Origin: Mycobacterium sp.
GTDB lineage: Bacteria; Actinomycetota; Actinomycetes; Mycobacteriales; Mycobacteriaceae
Direction of reading: 5' to 3'
DNA length: 64,000 nt
Assembly (NCBI GenBank): GCA_026393245.1
Contig: JAPLAO010000141.1
Location: 1 to 64,000 of the forward strand
This document shows positions 1 through 7,886 of the stretch, in pieces (position 1 is the first letter of the stretch; every line of letters begins with the position of its first letter). The notes under the pieces were generated by a model that was given only the letters and a program-made list of their open reading frames with translations, had not been told where the DNA came from and ran no database searches. The position numbers and the translations under genes were made by a program.

Positions 1-429
1 CACCCGGGCGAACCGGTCCGGGTCTCGGGCCAGCACGCTCAACCCGATCGGTCCACCCCAATCCTGAACCACCAGCGTGACCTCACGCAGATCCAGACCC
101 GCGATCAGGCTCCTGATCCAGTCGATGTGGCGGGAGAAGGTGTAGTCGGTTGCCTCGGTGAGTTTGTCGGAGCGGCCGAAGCCGATGTGGTCCGGGGCGA
201 TGACCCGTAGTCCGGCATCGGCCAGTGCCGCGATGACGTGCCGGTACAGATACGACCACGTCGGTTGGCCGTGCAAGAGCACCACCACCGGGCCGTCGGC
301 CGGACCGGCGTCGACGTAGTGCATGCGCAGTGCGGGAAGGCCGGCGGTGTCGACGTCGCGGTAGCTCGGGGTGAACGGGTACCCCGGCAGGTCGGTGAAC
401 CGGTCATCGGGAGTCCTCAACACGCGCAT
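1..429 (-). CDS. Haloalkane dehalogenase-like alpha/beta hydrolase (partial, N-terminal part)
   Basis: The gene runs off the left edge; 143 N-terminal residues are present and are not in the ORF track as a forward protein. Reading from the ATG at 429 gives MRVLRTPDDRFTDLPGYPF, a typical haloalkane dehalogenase N-terminus. It is followed by the oxyanion-hole motif LLHGQPTWSYLYR and the nucleophile elbow VVQDWGGPIGL, whose Asp would be the catalytic nucleophile. The family hydrolyses carbon-halogen bonds in the cytoplasm, but many members have other or unknown substrates, and the halide-binding and acid/His residues lie outside the window. It is divergent from lpqL with only 38 bases between starts and has a leaderless-type promoter inside a palindrome. 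Confidence 0.85.
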   Translation of the reverse strand, partial: MRVLRTPDDRFTDLPGYPFTPSYRDVDTAGLPALRMHYVDAGPADGPVVVLLHGQPTWSYLYRHVIAALADAGLRVIAPDHIGFGRSDKLTEATDYTFSRHIDWIRSLIAGLDLREVTLVVQDWGGPIGLSVLARDPDRFARV

Positions 430-436
430 CGGCTGA

Positions 437-460
437 AGGTTAGCCGCATGCGGCTAACCT
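437..460. promoter_or_regulatory. Perfect 24-bp palindrome carrying two back-to-back -10 boxes
   Basis: The two 12-base half sites AGGTTAGCCGCA and TGCGGCTAACCT are exact inverted copies. Each outer end reads TAACCT outward (TANNNT -10 consensus): 455-460 on + and 442-437 on -. Each box is followed by exactly 7 bases and then a start codon (GTG at 468 for lpqL, ATG at 429 for the hydrolase). This fits two leaderless promoters that share one dyad and would compete for polymerase. A regulator could also bind the dyad; this is inference. Confidence 0.75.
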
Positions 461-467
461 GGGTGAC

Positions 468-2009
468 GTGACGCGAGTACGGCCAACGGCGGCCCTGGTG
501 ACATTCAGGTCCGCAATGTCCGCATACACAGTGTCCGCATACACCGTGTCCGCATGCGCAGTGTTGGCACTCGCCGTCGGCTGTGTCCGCACGGCCGACA
601 GCGCGCAGCCCGTGTTGGGCGGCACGCCGGCCGCGGAATTCGGCGAGTCCCTGCGAGACCGCGTGACCACCGATGCGATGGTGGCTCACCTCACCACACT
701 GCAGACTATCGCCGAGGCCCACGACGGCACTCGCGCGGTCGGCACCCCGGGTTATGACGCCAGCGTCGACTTCGTCGCGGGGGTGTTGCGCGACAGGGGA
801 TTCGACGTGCAGACCCCGGAGTTCCAGACCCGTGTCTTCACCACCGAGAAGCCGGAACTGATCGTGGGTGGAGCCGCGATCGACGCGCGCGCACTGGAAT
901 ACAGTGCCGGCAGCCCCGGTGTCAGCGGCCCGCTGGTCGCCGCGCCCGCAGACGAGACGCCAGGTTGCGCACCCGCGGACTACGACGGCCTGCCGGTCAA
1001 AGGTTCGGTGGTGCTGGTCGATCGCGGCAGCTGCCCGTTCGTCGAGAAACTTGGCATAGCAGCCAGACTCGGAGCAGTTGCGATGGTCGTCGCCAATAAC
1101 GTCGACGAGCAGAAGATGGGCGGCACCCTCGGCGAGAACAACGACGCGACGATCCCGGTGATCAGTGTGAGCAAGGCCGACGGCGCCCGGCTGCGGGCGC
1201 AACCCGGGCCGACCACCGTCAAACTCGCCGCCGATACCAAGACGATCACTGGCCGCAATGTGATTGCCCAGACCCGGACCGGCTCCACCGGGGATGTGGT
1301 GATGGTGGGCGCCCACCTGGATAGCGTCGCGGAGGGCCCGGGTATCAACGACAACGGCTCCGGGGTGGCGGCCGTGTTGGAGACGGCCGTCCAATTGGGC
1401 AGCGCGCCGACCGTGAAACACGCCGTCCGGTTCGGCTTCTGGGGTGCCGAGGAACTCGGCATCGTCGGTTCGAAGAATTACATCGAGTCGCTCAACGTCG
1501 ATCAGCTCAAAGACATTGCGCTGTATCTCAATTTCGACATGATCGGCTCACCCAACCCGGGCTATTTCACCTATGACGGCGACCAGTCGACCGCACTCGA
1601 GGCGGGGCAGGGTCCGCCCCGGGTGCCGGAGGGATCGCCCGGGATCGAGCGGACCCTGGTCACGTATCTGATGTCAGTCGGTAAGGCCGCGCAGGACACC
1701 TCCTTCGACGGTCGTTCGGACTATGACGGTTTCACCATGGCCGGTATCCCGTCCGGGGGATTGTTCACCGGTGCCGAGGAGAAAATGACCGCCGAGCAGG
1801 CTCGACTGTGGGGCGGGGAGGCTGACGCGGCGTTCGACCCGAACTATCACAAGGCCACCGATACCCTCGATCACGTCGATCGGACCGCACTGGGTATCAA
1901 CGCCGGCGGAGTGGCCTTCGCGGTCGGGGTCTATGCCCAGGATCTCGCCGGCCGGAACGGAATGCCTGCGCGGGCTGACCGCACCCGCCACGTCATCACC
2001 AAGCCGTGA
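468..2009 (+). CDS. lpqL: Lipoprotein aminopeptidase LpqL (M28 peptidase with PA domain)
   Basis: This 513-residue exported zinc aminopeptidase is the counterpart of Rv0418. The N-terminus has an Arg-containing n-region, a hydrophobic stretch and a lipobox-like AVGC with Cys about residue 39. A PA domain (about 140-250) precedes the M28 catalytic core with VGAHLDSV, GINDNGSG and WGAEELGIVGS, which supply metal ligands and the catalytic Glu. The GTG at 468 is chosen because a TAACCT box ends 7 bases upstream. An internal ATG at 516 would drop 16 residues. The signal peptide contains a 15-bp tandem repeat (SAYTV). Its stop overlaps the SulP start by 4 bases. Confidence 0.9.
   Translation: MTRVRPTAALVTFRSAMSAYTVSAYTVSACAVLALAVGCVRTADSAQPVLGGTPAAEFGESLRDRVTTDAMVAHLTTLQTIAEAHDGTRAVGTPGYDASVDFVAGVLRDRGFDVQTPEFQTRVFTTEKPELIVGGAAIDARALEYSAGSPGVSGPLVAAPADETPGCAPADYDGLPVKGSVVLVDRGSCPFVEKLGIAARLGAVAMVVANNVDEQKMGGTLGENNDATIPVISVSKADGARLRAQPGPTTVKLAADTKTITGRNVIAQTRTGSTGDVVMVGAHLDSVAEGPGINDNGSGVAAVLETAVQLGSAPTVKHAVRFGFWGAEELGIVGSKNYIESLNVDQLKDIALYLNFDMIGSPNPGYFTYDGDQSTALEAGQGPPRVPEGSPGIERTLVTYLMSVGKAAQDTSFDGRSDYDGFTMAGIPSGGLFTGAEEKMTAEQARLWGGEADAAFDPNYHKATDTLDHVDRTALGINAGGVAFAVGVYAQDLAGRNGMPARADRTRHVITKP
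517..561 (+). repeat. 15-bp tandem repeat, 3 copies, in the lpqL signal peptide
   Basis: Three in-phase copies of TGTCCGCATACACAG-type units (the third diverged) encode SAYTV, SAYTV, SACAV. They sit in the hydrophobic part of the signal peptide, so a change in copy number would alter its length without a frameshift. Confidence 0.85.
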
Positions 2010-3697
2010 ACCTGCGACTCGACTGGGTCGCGATTACACCTGGGCTGACCCAGTTTCGCGGCTACCGGCGGTCCTGGCTGCGCGGGGATGTGATGGCCGG
2101 CCTGACCGTTGCGGCCTATCTGATTCCGCAGGGCATGGCCTACGCCACGCTGGCGGGCCTGGCGCCGGTCGCCGGGTTGTGGGCGTCGCTGCTGCCCCTG
2201 GTGATCTATGCCGTGATGGGATCGTCGCGGTATCTGTCGGCCGGTCCGGAGTCTTCCACCGCGTTGATGACGGCGACCGCACTGGCGCCACTGGCCGCCG
2301 GTGACAGCAGCCGTTACGCGATGCTGGCCGCGGTACTGGCCGGCCTGGTCGGGGTGGTCTGCTTCGCCGCCGGACTGTTGCGGCTCGGATTCATCGCCGA
2401 TCTGTTGTCTCGGCCGGTTCTGATCGGCTATATGGCCGGCGTCGCGCTGATCATGGTGGCGGGACAGTTGGGTAGGTTGACCGGCACGACCGTCACCGGC
2501 GACGGCGTCATCGCAGAGGTGCGCTCGTTGGCGCAGGCATTGCCGAACGTGCACTGGCCCACCCTGGCGCTGTCGGCCGCGGTGCTTGCTGCGCTACTGG
2601 TATTGGCACGGGTGGTGCCGCGCGCACCCGGGCCGTTCATCGCGGTGGCACTCGCCTCGGCGGCGGTGGCCGTGTTCGCACTGGACCGCCATGGCATCGG
2701 GGTCATCGGCGCCGTGCCGGCCGGATTGCCCCCGGTCGGACTCAGCAGTGTGCCGCTGACCGATCTCGCGACGCTGGCCGCGGCATCCGGCGGCGTGGCA
2801 CTCGTTGCATTCTCCGATAGCGTGCTCAACGCCCGGGTGTTTGCCGCCCGAAAGGGCGAGACCATCGACGCCAATGCCGAATTGCGGGCACTGGGCCTGT
2901 GCAATATGGGATCCGCTGTGTGCCATGGCTTTCCGGTCAGTTCCAGTGCGAGCCGTACCGCACTCGGCGAACTGGCGGGTGCTCGCACCCAGATGTACTC
3001 CCTGGTGGCTCTGAGTCTGCTGCTGGCCGTCATGCTCTTCGCCCACGGCCTGCTGGCTTCCTTCCCGACGGCCGCACTGGGTGCGATGGTGGTGTACGCG
3101 GCGGTGCGGCTCATTGACATCGCGGCCTTCCGGCGGTTGGCGAAGTTCCGGCGCAGCGAGTTGATCCTCGCACTGCTCACGGCGTTGGCGGTGCTGGTGT
3201 TCGGCGTTCTCTACGGGGTGCTCGCCGCGGTGGGGTTGTCGATTCTTGATCTGCTGCGCCGGGTCGCCCGCCCGCATGACAGCGTGCTGGGCTTCGTGCC
3301 GGGGGTGGCGGGAATGCACGATATCGACGACTATCCGCAAGCCCAGCTGGAACCCGGGCTGCTGGTCTACCGCTACGACGCGCCACTGTTCTTCGCCAAC
3401 GCCGAGGATTTCCGCACGCGCGCGATGGCGGCGGTCGACGCCAATCCGGATCCCGTGCGGTGGTTCGTGCTCAACGCCGAGGCCAATGTCGAAGTGGACC
3501 TCACCGCACTCGATGCTGTCGACCAACTGCGCCGGGATCTTGCACGGCGCGGGATCGTCTTCGCGATGGCGCGTGTCACCTGGCATCTGCGCGTTGCCCT
3601 TGATGCCGCAGGCCTTCTCGACACCATCGGCGAGGACCACATCTTCCCGACGCTGCCCACCGCGGTGCAGGCCTACCGCAGCCGGCGCACCGCATAG
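2006..3697 (+). CDS. SulP family anion transporter with C-terminal STAS domain
   Basis: This 563-residue polytopic membrane protein has the SulP signature near the N-terminus (LTVAAYLIPQGMAYATLAGL), many hydrophobic segments to about residue 410, and the conserved core region FPVSSSASRTALGELAGA. A STAS domain fills the last ~130 residues (YRYDAPLFFANAEDF and LDAVDQLRRDL). SulP proteins carry sulfate, bicarbonate or dicarboxylates; the substrate cannot be read from the sequence. The GTG start overlaps the lpqL stop by 4 bases (GTGA), suggesting translational coupling. Its 3' end overlaps the convergent APC permease by 25 bases. I do not recall a SulP gene here in M. tuberculosis. Confidence 0.88.
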   Translation: MNLRLDWVAITPGLTQFRGYRRSWLRGDVMAGLTVAAYLIPQGMAYATLAGLAPVAGLWASLLPLVIYAVMGSSRYLSAGPESSTALMTATALAPLAAGDSSRYAMLAAVLAGLVGVVCFAAGLLRLGFIADLLSRPVLIGYMAGVALIMVAGQLGRLTGTTVTGDGVIAEVRSLAQALPNVHWPTLALSAAVLAALLVLARVVPRAPGPFIAVALASAAVAVFALDRHGIGVIGAVPAGLPPVGLSSVPLTDLATLAAASGGVALVAFSDSVLNARVFAARKGETIDANAELRALGLCNMGSAVCHGFPVSSSASRTALGELAGARTQMYSLVALSLLLAVMLFAHGLLASFPTAALGAMVVYAAVRLIDIAAFRRLAKFRRSELILALLTALAVLVFGVLYGVLAAVGLSILDLLRRVARPHDSVLGFVPGVAGMHDIDDYPQAQLEPGLLVYRYDAPLFFANAEDFRTRAMAAVDANPDPVRWFVLNAEANVEVDLTALDAVDQLRRDLARRGIVFAMARVTWHLRVALDAAGLLDTIGEDHIFPTLPTAVQAYRSRRTA

Positions 3698-4848
3698 ATC
3701 GCCGCGCCTAAGGCCAGCACCGCGGCTCCGGACAGCACCGACGCGACTGGCAGGAAGACCGCCAGCAGCAGGCATCCGGCGAGCCCCAACGCCGGCACCA
3801 CACGGGCGCCGAGGGTTGCGGCTGAGGCGTTGGCGATTCCGTAGTACACCAGCACGGCGAATGACGAGAAGCCGATTGCCGCGCGGACGTCGGCCACCGC
3901 CGCCACTACCGCGACGACGACGCCCACTGCGATCTCGGCCCGGTGCGGAACACCGAACCTCGGATGTACCGCCGCGAGCGCGGTCGGCAGGTGACCGTCG
4001 CGGGCCATCGCCAACGTCGTCCTCGACACTCCGAGGATGAGGGACAACAGTGATCCGAGTGCCGCCAGGACTGCACCGGCGCGCACCGCGGGCTCAAACC
4101 CACCCGCTCCGGCGGCGCGGACGGCATCGGCCAATGGTGCTGTGGCAGTGGCTAATTGCGCGGGGCCGAGGATGGCCAGCAACGTCACCGCAATGGTCGT
4201 GTACACCGCCAGCGTGATGCCCAGCGCCAGCGGGATGGCCCTCGGGATGGTGCGGGCCGGATCGCGTACTTCCTCGCCCAGGGTGGCGATGCGCGCGTAT
4301 CCGGCGAAAGCGAAGAACAGCAACCCGGCCGCCTGCAGAACACCGCTGATACTGCCGCCGGTCAGGGTGATCCGATCGGCATGGCCGGACACGGCGACCG
4401 TGGCGACCACCCCGGCGAGCACAGCGAGGACTCCCGCGACGATCAGTCGGGTGAGGAACGCGGACTTCTGGATTCCCCGGTAGTTGACCGCGGTGAGCGC
4501 CACCACCGCCGCGACGGCGACACCGTGGGCGTGGGCGGGCCAGAGGTACAGCCCGACGGTCAGTGCCATCGCGGCGCATGACGCCGTCTTGCCGACGACG
4601 AAACTCCAGCCGGCCAGATAGCCCCAGAACTCGCCGAGTCGTTCGCGGCCGTAGACGTAGGTGCCGCCGGATTGCGGGTAGTGGGCGGCCAGTCGTGCCG
4701 AGGACGTCGCGTTGCAGTAGGCGACCGCGGCGGCCACCGCGAGCGAGATCAACAGCGCCGAGCCTGCGGCCGCCGCGGCAGGGGCGAACACCACGAAGAC
4801 TCCGGCTCCGATCATTGACCCGAGTCCGATGATGACGGCGTCGGCCAC
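3673..4848 (-). CDS. APC family amino acid permease
   Basis: This membrane transporter shows the APC entry motif IIGLGSMIGAGVFVVFAP right at the N-terminus, then GGTYVYGRERLGEFWGYLAGW and about 11 further hydrophobic segments. It is short (391 residues against about 450 usual), mainly because the GTG at 4848 leaves almost no N-terminal tail. The frame stays open upstream through LNHPELARRLG, so the true start may be further 5', overlapping the preceding small gene. It is probably co-transcribed with that gene. The amino acid carried is unknown. It overlaps the SulP gene tail to tail. Confidence 0.82.
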   Translation of the reverse strand: MADAVIIGLGSMIGAGVFVVFAPAAAAAGSALLISLAVAAAVAYCNATSSARLAAHYPQSGGTYVYGRERLGEFWGYLAGWSFVVGKTASCAAMALTVGLYLWPAHAHGVAVAAVVALTAVNYRGIQKSAFLTRLIVAGVLAVLAGVVATVAVSGHADRITLTGGSISGVLQAAGLLFFAFAGYARIATLGEEVRDPARTIPRAIPLALGITLAVYTTIAVTLLAILGPAQLATATAPLADAVRAAGAGGFEPAVRAGAVLAALGSLLSLILGVSRTTLAMARDGHLPTALAAVHPRFGVPHRAEIAVGVVVAVVAAVADVRAAIGFSSFAVLVYYGIANASAATLGARVVPALGLAGCLLLAVFLPVASVLSGAAVLALGAAIYAVRRLR

Positions 4849-4877
4849 CCCGAGGCGGCGCGCGAGTTCGGGGTGGT

Positions 4878-5135
4878 TCAGCGGCGGTTGCGGGCCACGT
4901 TGGCCCCCAGGTAGATGATGTACCCGACCAGTCCGGCCAGGGCCAGCTTCCGGGTCTTGGGCGCGATCAGACCGGCACCGATTGCGGTTTCGATTCCGCC
5001 GTCGATGTAGGTGTGTCGGCGGATGTTGTCACTGAACGCCGCCGAGGTGATCGACTCGTAGGCCTGCGGTCGTGCGAAATGGGACAGTCCGACGGCGGCC
5101 AGTGCGGCCCCCACAATTCCGATCCGTGCTGACAT
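4878..5135 (-). CDS. Small membrane protein, DoxX-like
   Basis: This 85-residue protein has two to three hydrophobic segments (IGIVGAALAAVGLSHFARP, IETAIGAGLIAP, LALAGLVGYIIYLGANV). It resembles short mycobacterial membrane proteins of the DoxX-like type; no function is known to me. The ATG at 5135 has a good Shine-Dalgarno sequence (AAGGAG). It lies between the monooxygenase upstream and the APC permease downstream, all on the minus strand. Confidence 0.75.
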   Translation of the reverse strand: MSARIGIVGAALAAVGLSHFARPQAYESITSAAFSDNIRRHTYIDGGIETAIGAGLIAPKTRKLALAGLVGYIIYLGANVARNRR

Positions 5136-5160
5136 GGGCGAACTCCTTCGCTTTGGTTGT

Positions 5161-5188
5161 GCTGATTAGTTGAAGCTGATTAGTTGAA
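5161..5188 (-). repeat. 14-bp tandem duplication across the monooxygenase stop codon
   Basis: GCTGATTAGTTGAA occurs twice head to tail. On the minus strand each copy carries a TAA, so the gene's last codons plus stop are followed by a second copy with another stop. Confidence 0.85.
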
Positions 5189-6667
5189 GCTGTAGTCGGT
5201 TAGGGGAAACTCTTCGGCCGCCCGGATGGCGGCCCGCGTCGTCACCGGGCGCAGCAGAGTGGCCTCGCCGTGCGGATTGAAATAGTAGGACCGCGATGTC
5301 GCGCAGTTACCCACGGCGAATACTGAGCTACCGATATTCTCGGTCATCTCGTCGAGGAACGCGGTGTTGGCCTCTTCGGTGATCTCGAACGTGTGCGCGC
5401 CGCGCCGCTTGATCTCGCCGAACAACCGGTCCATATGCCGCATCTGGTATTCCATCGAGTTGAAGAAGTTCAACCCCAGAAACGCATACGGGCTGGCCAG
5501 GCTGAGATAGTTCGGGAAGTACGGGATTGAGACGCCCTGATAGGCCTGAAACCTGTTCTCCCGCCACCACTTTCCGAGATTTCGTCCATCGCGACCGATG
5601 ATCTCGATCGCCGGGAAGTTGGCCTCCCACAGGTCGTATCCGGTCGCCAGCACCAGGGTGTCGATACGCGTCTTGGTGCCGTCGACGGCCACGATGCCGT
5701 CTGACTCGATTCGCTCGATCCCGCTGGTCTGCAGGTGCACATGGGGTTTGGTGAACGTGCGGTAATAGGTGTTGGAGAACGTCGGCCGCTTACAGCCCAG
5801 GTCGTAATCCGGAGTCAGCTTGGCGCGTAGCTTGGGGTCCCGGATGGAGATCGCTCGCAGGACCGTGGCCAGACCCGTCGCCCCGATATTCAGCCGGCGG
5901 AACAGTGCCTGCCGGTGGTGCAACCCGACGTAGATGAAGAACTCGTAGATCGCGTCGGTGACCGCGCGTACCGCACGCTGGGTGATCGGGACGCGGCCGA
6001 ATAATCGCTTCGCTGCCGGAGGGATATGGATATCGACCTTGGGCACCACCCAGATCGGCGTGCGTTGGTACACCGTCAGGTCACCGGCCCGCCTGGCCAG
6101 TTCCGGGATCAACTGCACTGCCGTCGCGCCGGTACCGATGATTCCGATTCGCCGGCCGGCGGGGTCGAAGTCGTCATCCCAGTCGGCGGTGTGGATCACC
6201 GTGCCGTTGAAGTCACCGATGCCGGCAATCTCCGGCGTGTGCGGCTGGGAAAGGAAACCGGTCGCGGTGATCAGGTACCGCGTACTCAGGGTCTGGCCGT
6301 CGGACAATGCCACCCGCCAGAGGTCGGCCTCGGAGTCCCAGCGCGCGCCTTCGACGGAGGTGTTGAACCGGATGTGACGCCGTACGTCGTACTTGTCGGC
6401 GACGTCGTCGGCGTACTGCTTAATCTCAGCACCGGTGGAGTACACCCGCGACCAGTTGGGGTTGGGCTCGAAGAAGTAGGAGTAGGTGGTGGTCGGGACG
6501 TCCACGGTCAGGCCCGGGTAGTGGTTGACGTACCAGGTGCCGCCGAGATCGTCCTCGCGGTCCAGGAGTACGAAGTTCTCGAACCCCAGCCGCTTGAGCT
6601 GGATCGCCGCACCGATACCCCCGAAACCGGCTCCGACGACGATCACATCGAACAGTTGCGCGGTCAT
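5180..6667 (-). CDS. Flavin-containing (Baeyer-Villiger type) monooxygenase
   Basis: This 495-residue FAD/NADPH oxygenase has an N-terminal FAD fold (VVGAGFGGIGAAIQLKRLG), the fingerprint-like FNGTVIHTADWDD just before the second Rossmann fold (RIGIIGTGATAVQLIPELA), and ATGYDLWEANFP near residue 340. The FxGxxxHxxxW pattern is that of Baeyer-Villiger monooxygenases. Mycobacteria have many, including EthA, but the substrate cannot be assigned. The start ATG overlaps the stop of the upstream hydrolase remnant (ATGA), so it belongs to the thiD transcription unit. Two direct 14-bp repeats lie at the stop codon. Confidence 0.88.
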   Translation of the reverse strand: MTAQLFDVIVVGAGFGGIGAAIQLKRLGFENFVLLDREDDLGGTWYVNHYPGLTVDVPTTTYSYFFEPNPNWSRVYSTGAEIKQYADDVADKYDVRRHIRFNTSVEGARWDSEADLWRVALSDGQTLSTRYLITATGFLSQPHTPEIAGIGDFNGTVIHTADWDDDFDPAGRRIGIIGTGATAVQLIPELARRAGDLTVYQRTPIWVVPKVDIHIPPAAKRLFGRVPITQRAVRAVTDAIYEFFIYVGLHHRQALFRRLNIGATGLATVLRAISIRDPKLRAKLTPDYDLGCKRPTFSNTYYRTFTKPHVHLQTSGIERIESDGIVAVDGTKTRIDTLVLATGYDLWEANFPAIEIIGRDGRNLGKWWRENRFQAYQGVSIPYFPNYLSLASPYAFLGLNFFNSMEYQMRHMDRLFGEIKRRGAHTFEITEEANTAFLDEMTENIGSSVFAVGNCATSRSYYFNPHGEATLLRPVTTRAAIRAAEEFPLTDYSFN

Positions 6668-6978
6668 ATTTCGACGGTACCCGACCCGCCGTCGCCGGTG
6701 CCGCTGTCGATAACGCTGCAGCGCAGCGCCGCATCGACGGCGAGTGCGGCCACATCGAGTGTTTTCGATGCGAGGTCATGTCGGGCCCCGGTGATCTCGA
6801 CGATCTCCGTCGGGGCCGTGATCAGCCCGGCGGCCGTGCGCAGTGCGGCGATGCTGCCGAATGGGTCGGCGGTGCCGTGGGTGAACATCGCGGCGCCGTG
6901 GGTGAGCACCACCACCCCGACGGGTTTGTTCGCCGGTGGGTGCGCAACGCCCGCTATCCCGTCAAGGTGATCGCTCAC
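6664..6978 (-). pseudogene. Alpha/beta hydrolase remnant with a large in-frame internal deletion
   Basis: The frame encodes 104 residues in place of about 210 expected for the Rv0421c-type hydrolase that follows thiD in M. tuberculosis. The first part (GVAHPPANKPVGVVVLTHGA) matches the family's N-terminal oxyanion region. It runs directly into the C-terminal part (MFTHGTADPFG and ITGARHDLASKTLDVAA). The middle, including the GxSxGG nucleophile elbow, is absent, so the product cannot be a normal hydrolase. The GTG at 6978 overlaps the thiD stop (GTGA) and the stop overlaps the monooxygenase ATG, so the reading frame and coupling are intact. Confidence 0.8.
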
Positions 6979-7811
6979 ACCTGCAGCCGGAACAGTGCGG
7001 ACACCGGTCCCATTCCCTGTCCGATCTGGTAGGCCGCGCGCAGGCACTCGGTCACCCAGGCCTTGCCGAACGCAACCGCATCGGGCATCAAATAGCCGTG
7101 AGCCAGTGCGCACGCGGTGGCCGCGGCCAGGGTGTCGCCGGCGCCATGGTCGTGGCGAGTGTCCACCCGTGGCGCGTCGAAGGTGTGAAAGTCTTTGCCG
7201 TCGTACAGCAGATCGGTGCTGTGCGACGCGGTACGAAGGTGGCCACCCTTGACCAGTGCCCACATCGGGCCGAGGTCGTGCAGGGCCCGGGCGGCGTCAC
7301 GTTGGGTCGCGTCGTCGACGACGTCGATGCCGACCAGCAGTCGAACCTCGTCGAGGTTGGGGGTGACCAGACTGGCCAGCGGGAACAACCGGGTGCGCAG
7401 AGTTTCCAGTGCCGACGGATGTAGCAGTGGGTCCCCGTGCATCGAAGCGCAGACCGGATCGACGACGAAGGGCACCGTGCCGGCTAGCCCCAACCCGCGC
7501 CAACTGTCTGCGACGGCCTCGATGATCTCCGAGGACGCCAGCATTCCGGTTTTGGCCGCCGCAATGCCGATATCGGTCGCAACCGCCTCGATCTGGCCGG
7601 CCACGATATCGGTGGGGATCTCGTGGAAACCGTTGACGCCCAATGAGTTCTGCACCGTCACCGCGGTGACGGCGACCAGTGAGTGCACGCCCAATAGGGC
7701 GAAGGTGCGCAGATCGGCCTGCAGGCCGGCGCCGCCACCGGAATCAGACCCGGCGATGGTGAGTACCCGCACCGGGGTCTCACCCGCCTGTGGCAACGGC
7801 AGGAAATTCAC
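6975..7811 (-). CDS. thiD: Hydroxymethylpyrimidine / HMP-phosphate kinase ThiD
   Basis: ThiD phosphorylates HMP and HMP-P in thiamine synthesis in the cytoplasm. The 278-residue protein shows the family signature IAGSDSGGGAGLQADLRTF, VDPVCASMHGDPLL, TPNLDEVRLL and the catalytic anion-hole segment HDHGAGDTLAAATACALA. The GTG start at 7811 has a GAAGGGAG Shine-Dalgarno sequence. In M. tuberculosis the neighbour upstream is thiC; here an MFS gene is divergent instead. It leads a coupled unit with the hydrolase remnant and the monooxygenase. Confidence 0.92.
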   Translation of the reverse strand: MNFLPLPQAGETPVRVLTIAGSDSGGGAGLQADLRTFALLGVHSLVAVTAVTVQNSLGVNGFHEIPTDIVAGQIEAVATDIGIAAAKTGMLASSEIIEAVADSWRGLGLAGTVPFVVDPVCASMHGDPLLHPSALETLRTRLFPLASLVTPNLDEVRLLVGIDVVDDATQRDAARALHDLGPMWALVKGGHLRTASHSTDLLYDGKDFHTFDAPRVDTRHDHGAGDTLAAATACALAHGYLMPDAVAFGKAWVTECLRAAYQIGQGMGPVSALFRLQV

Positions 7812-7886
7812 GACGCACTCCCTTCGGGAAACGGTTTACATAGCTAATATATGCTTTTGTCGTTCGGGGTTCACCGCGACGACGAG

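Noticed and set aside
417-1421. Long minus-strand ORF (334 aa) opposite lpqL
   Set aside because: It is the high-GC shadow of lpqL. The translated product is low-complexity His/Arg/Gly-rich with no domain, while lpqL has a complete M28 peptidase on the other strand.
2594-3775. 393-aa minus-strand ORF under the SulP gene
   Set aside because: Composition (His/Gln/Arg-rich) is that of a shadow frame, and it overlaps a full transporter and part of the APC gene.
6664-7263. 199-aa ORF as an intact hydrolase
   Set aside because: Its first ~95 residues are a shadow frame of thiD. Only the part from 6978 is related to a hydrolase, and that part lacks the catalytic middle.
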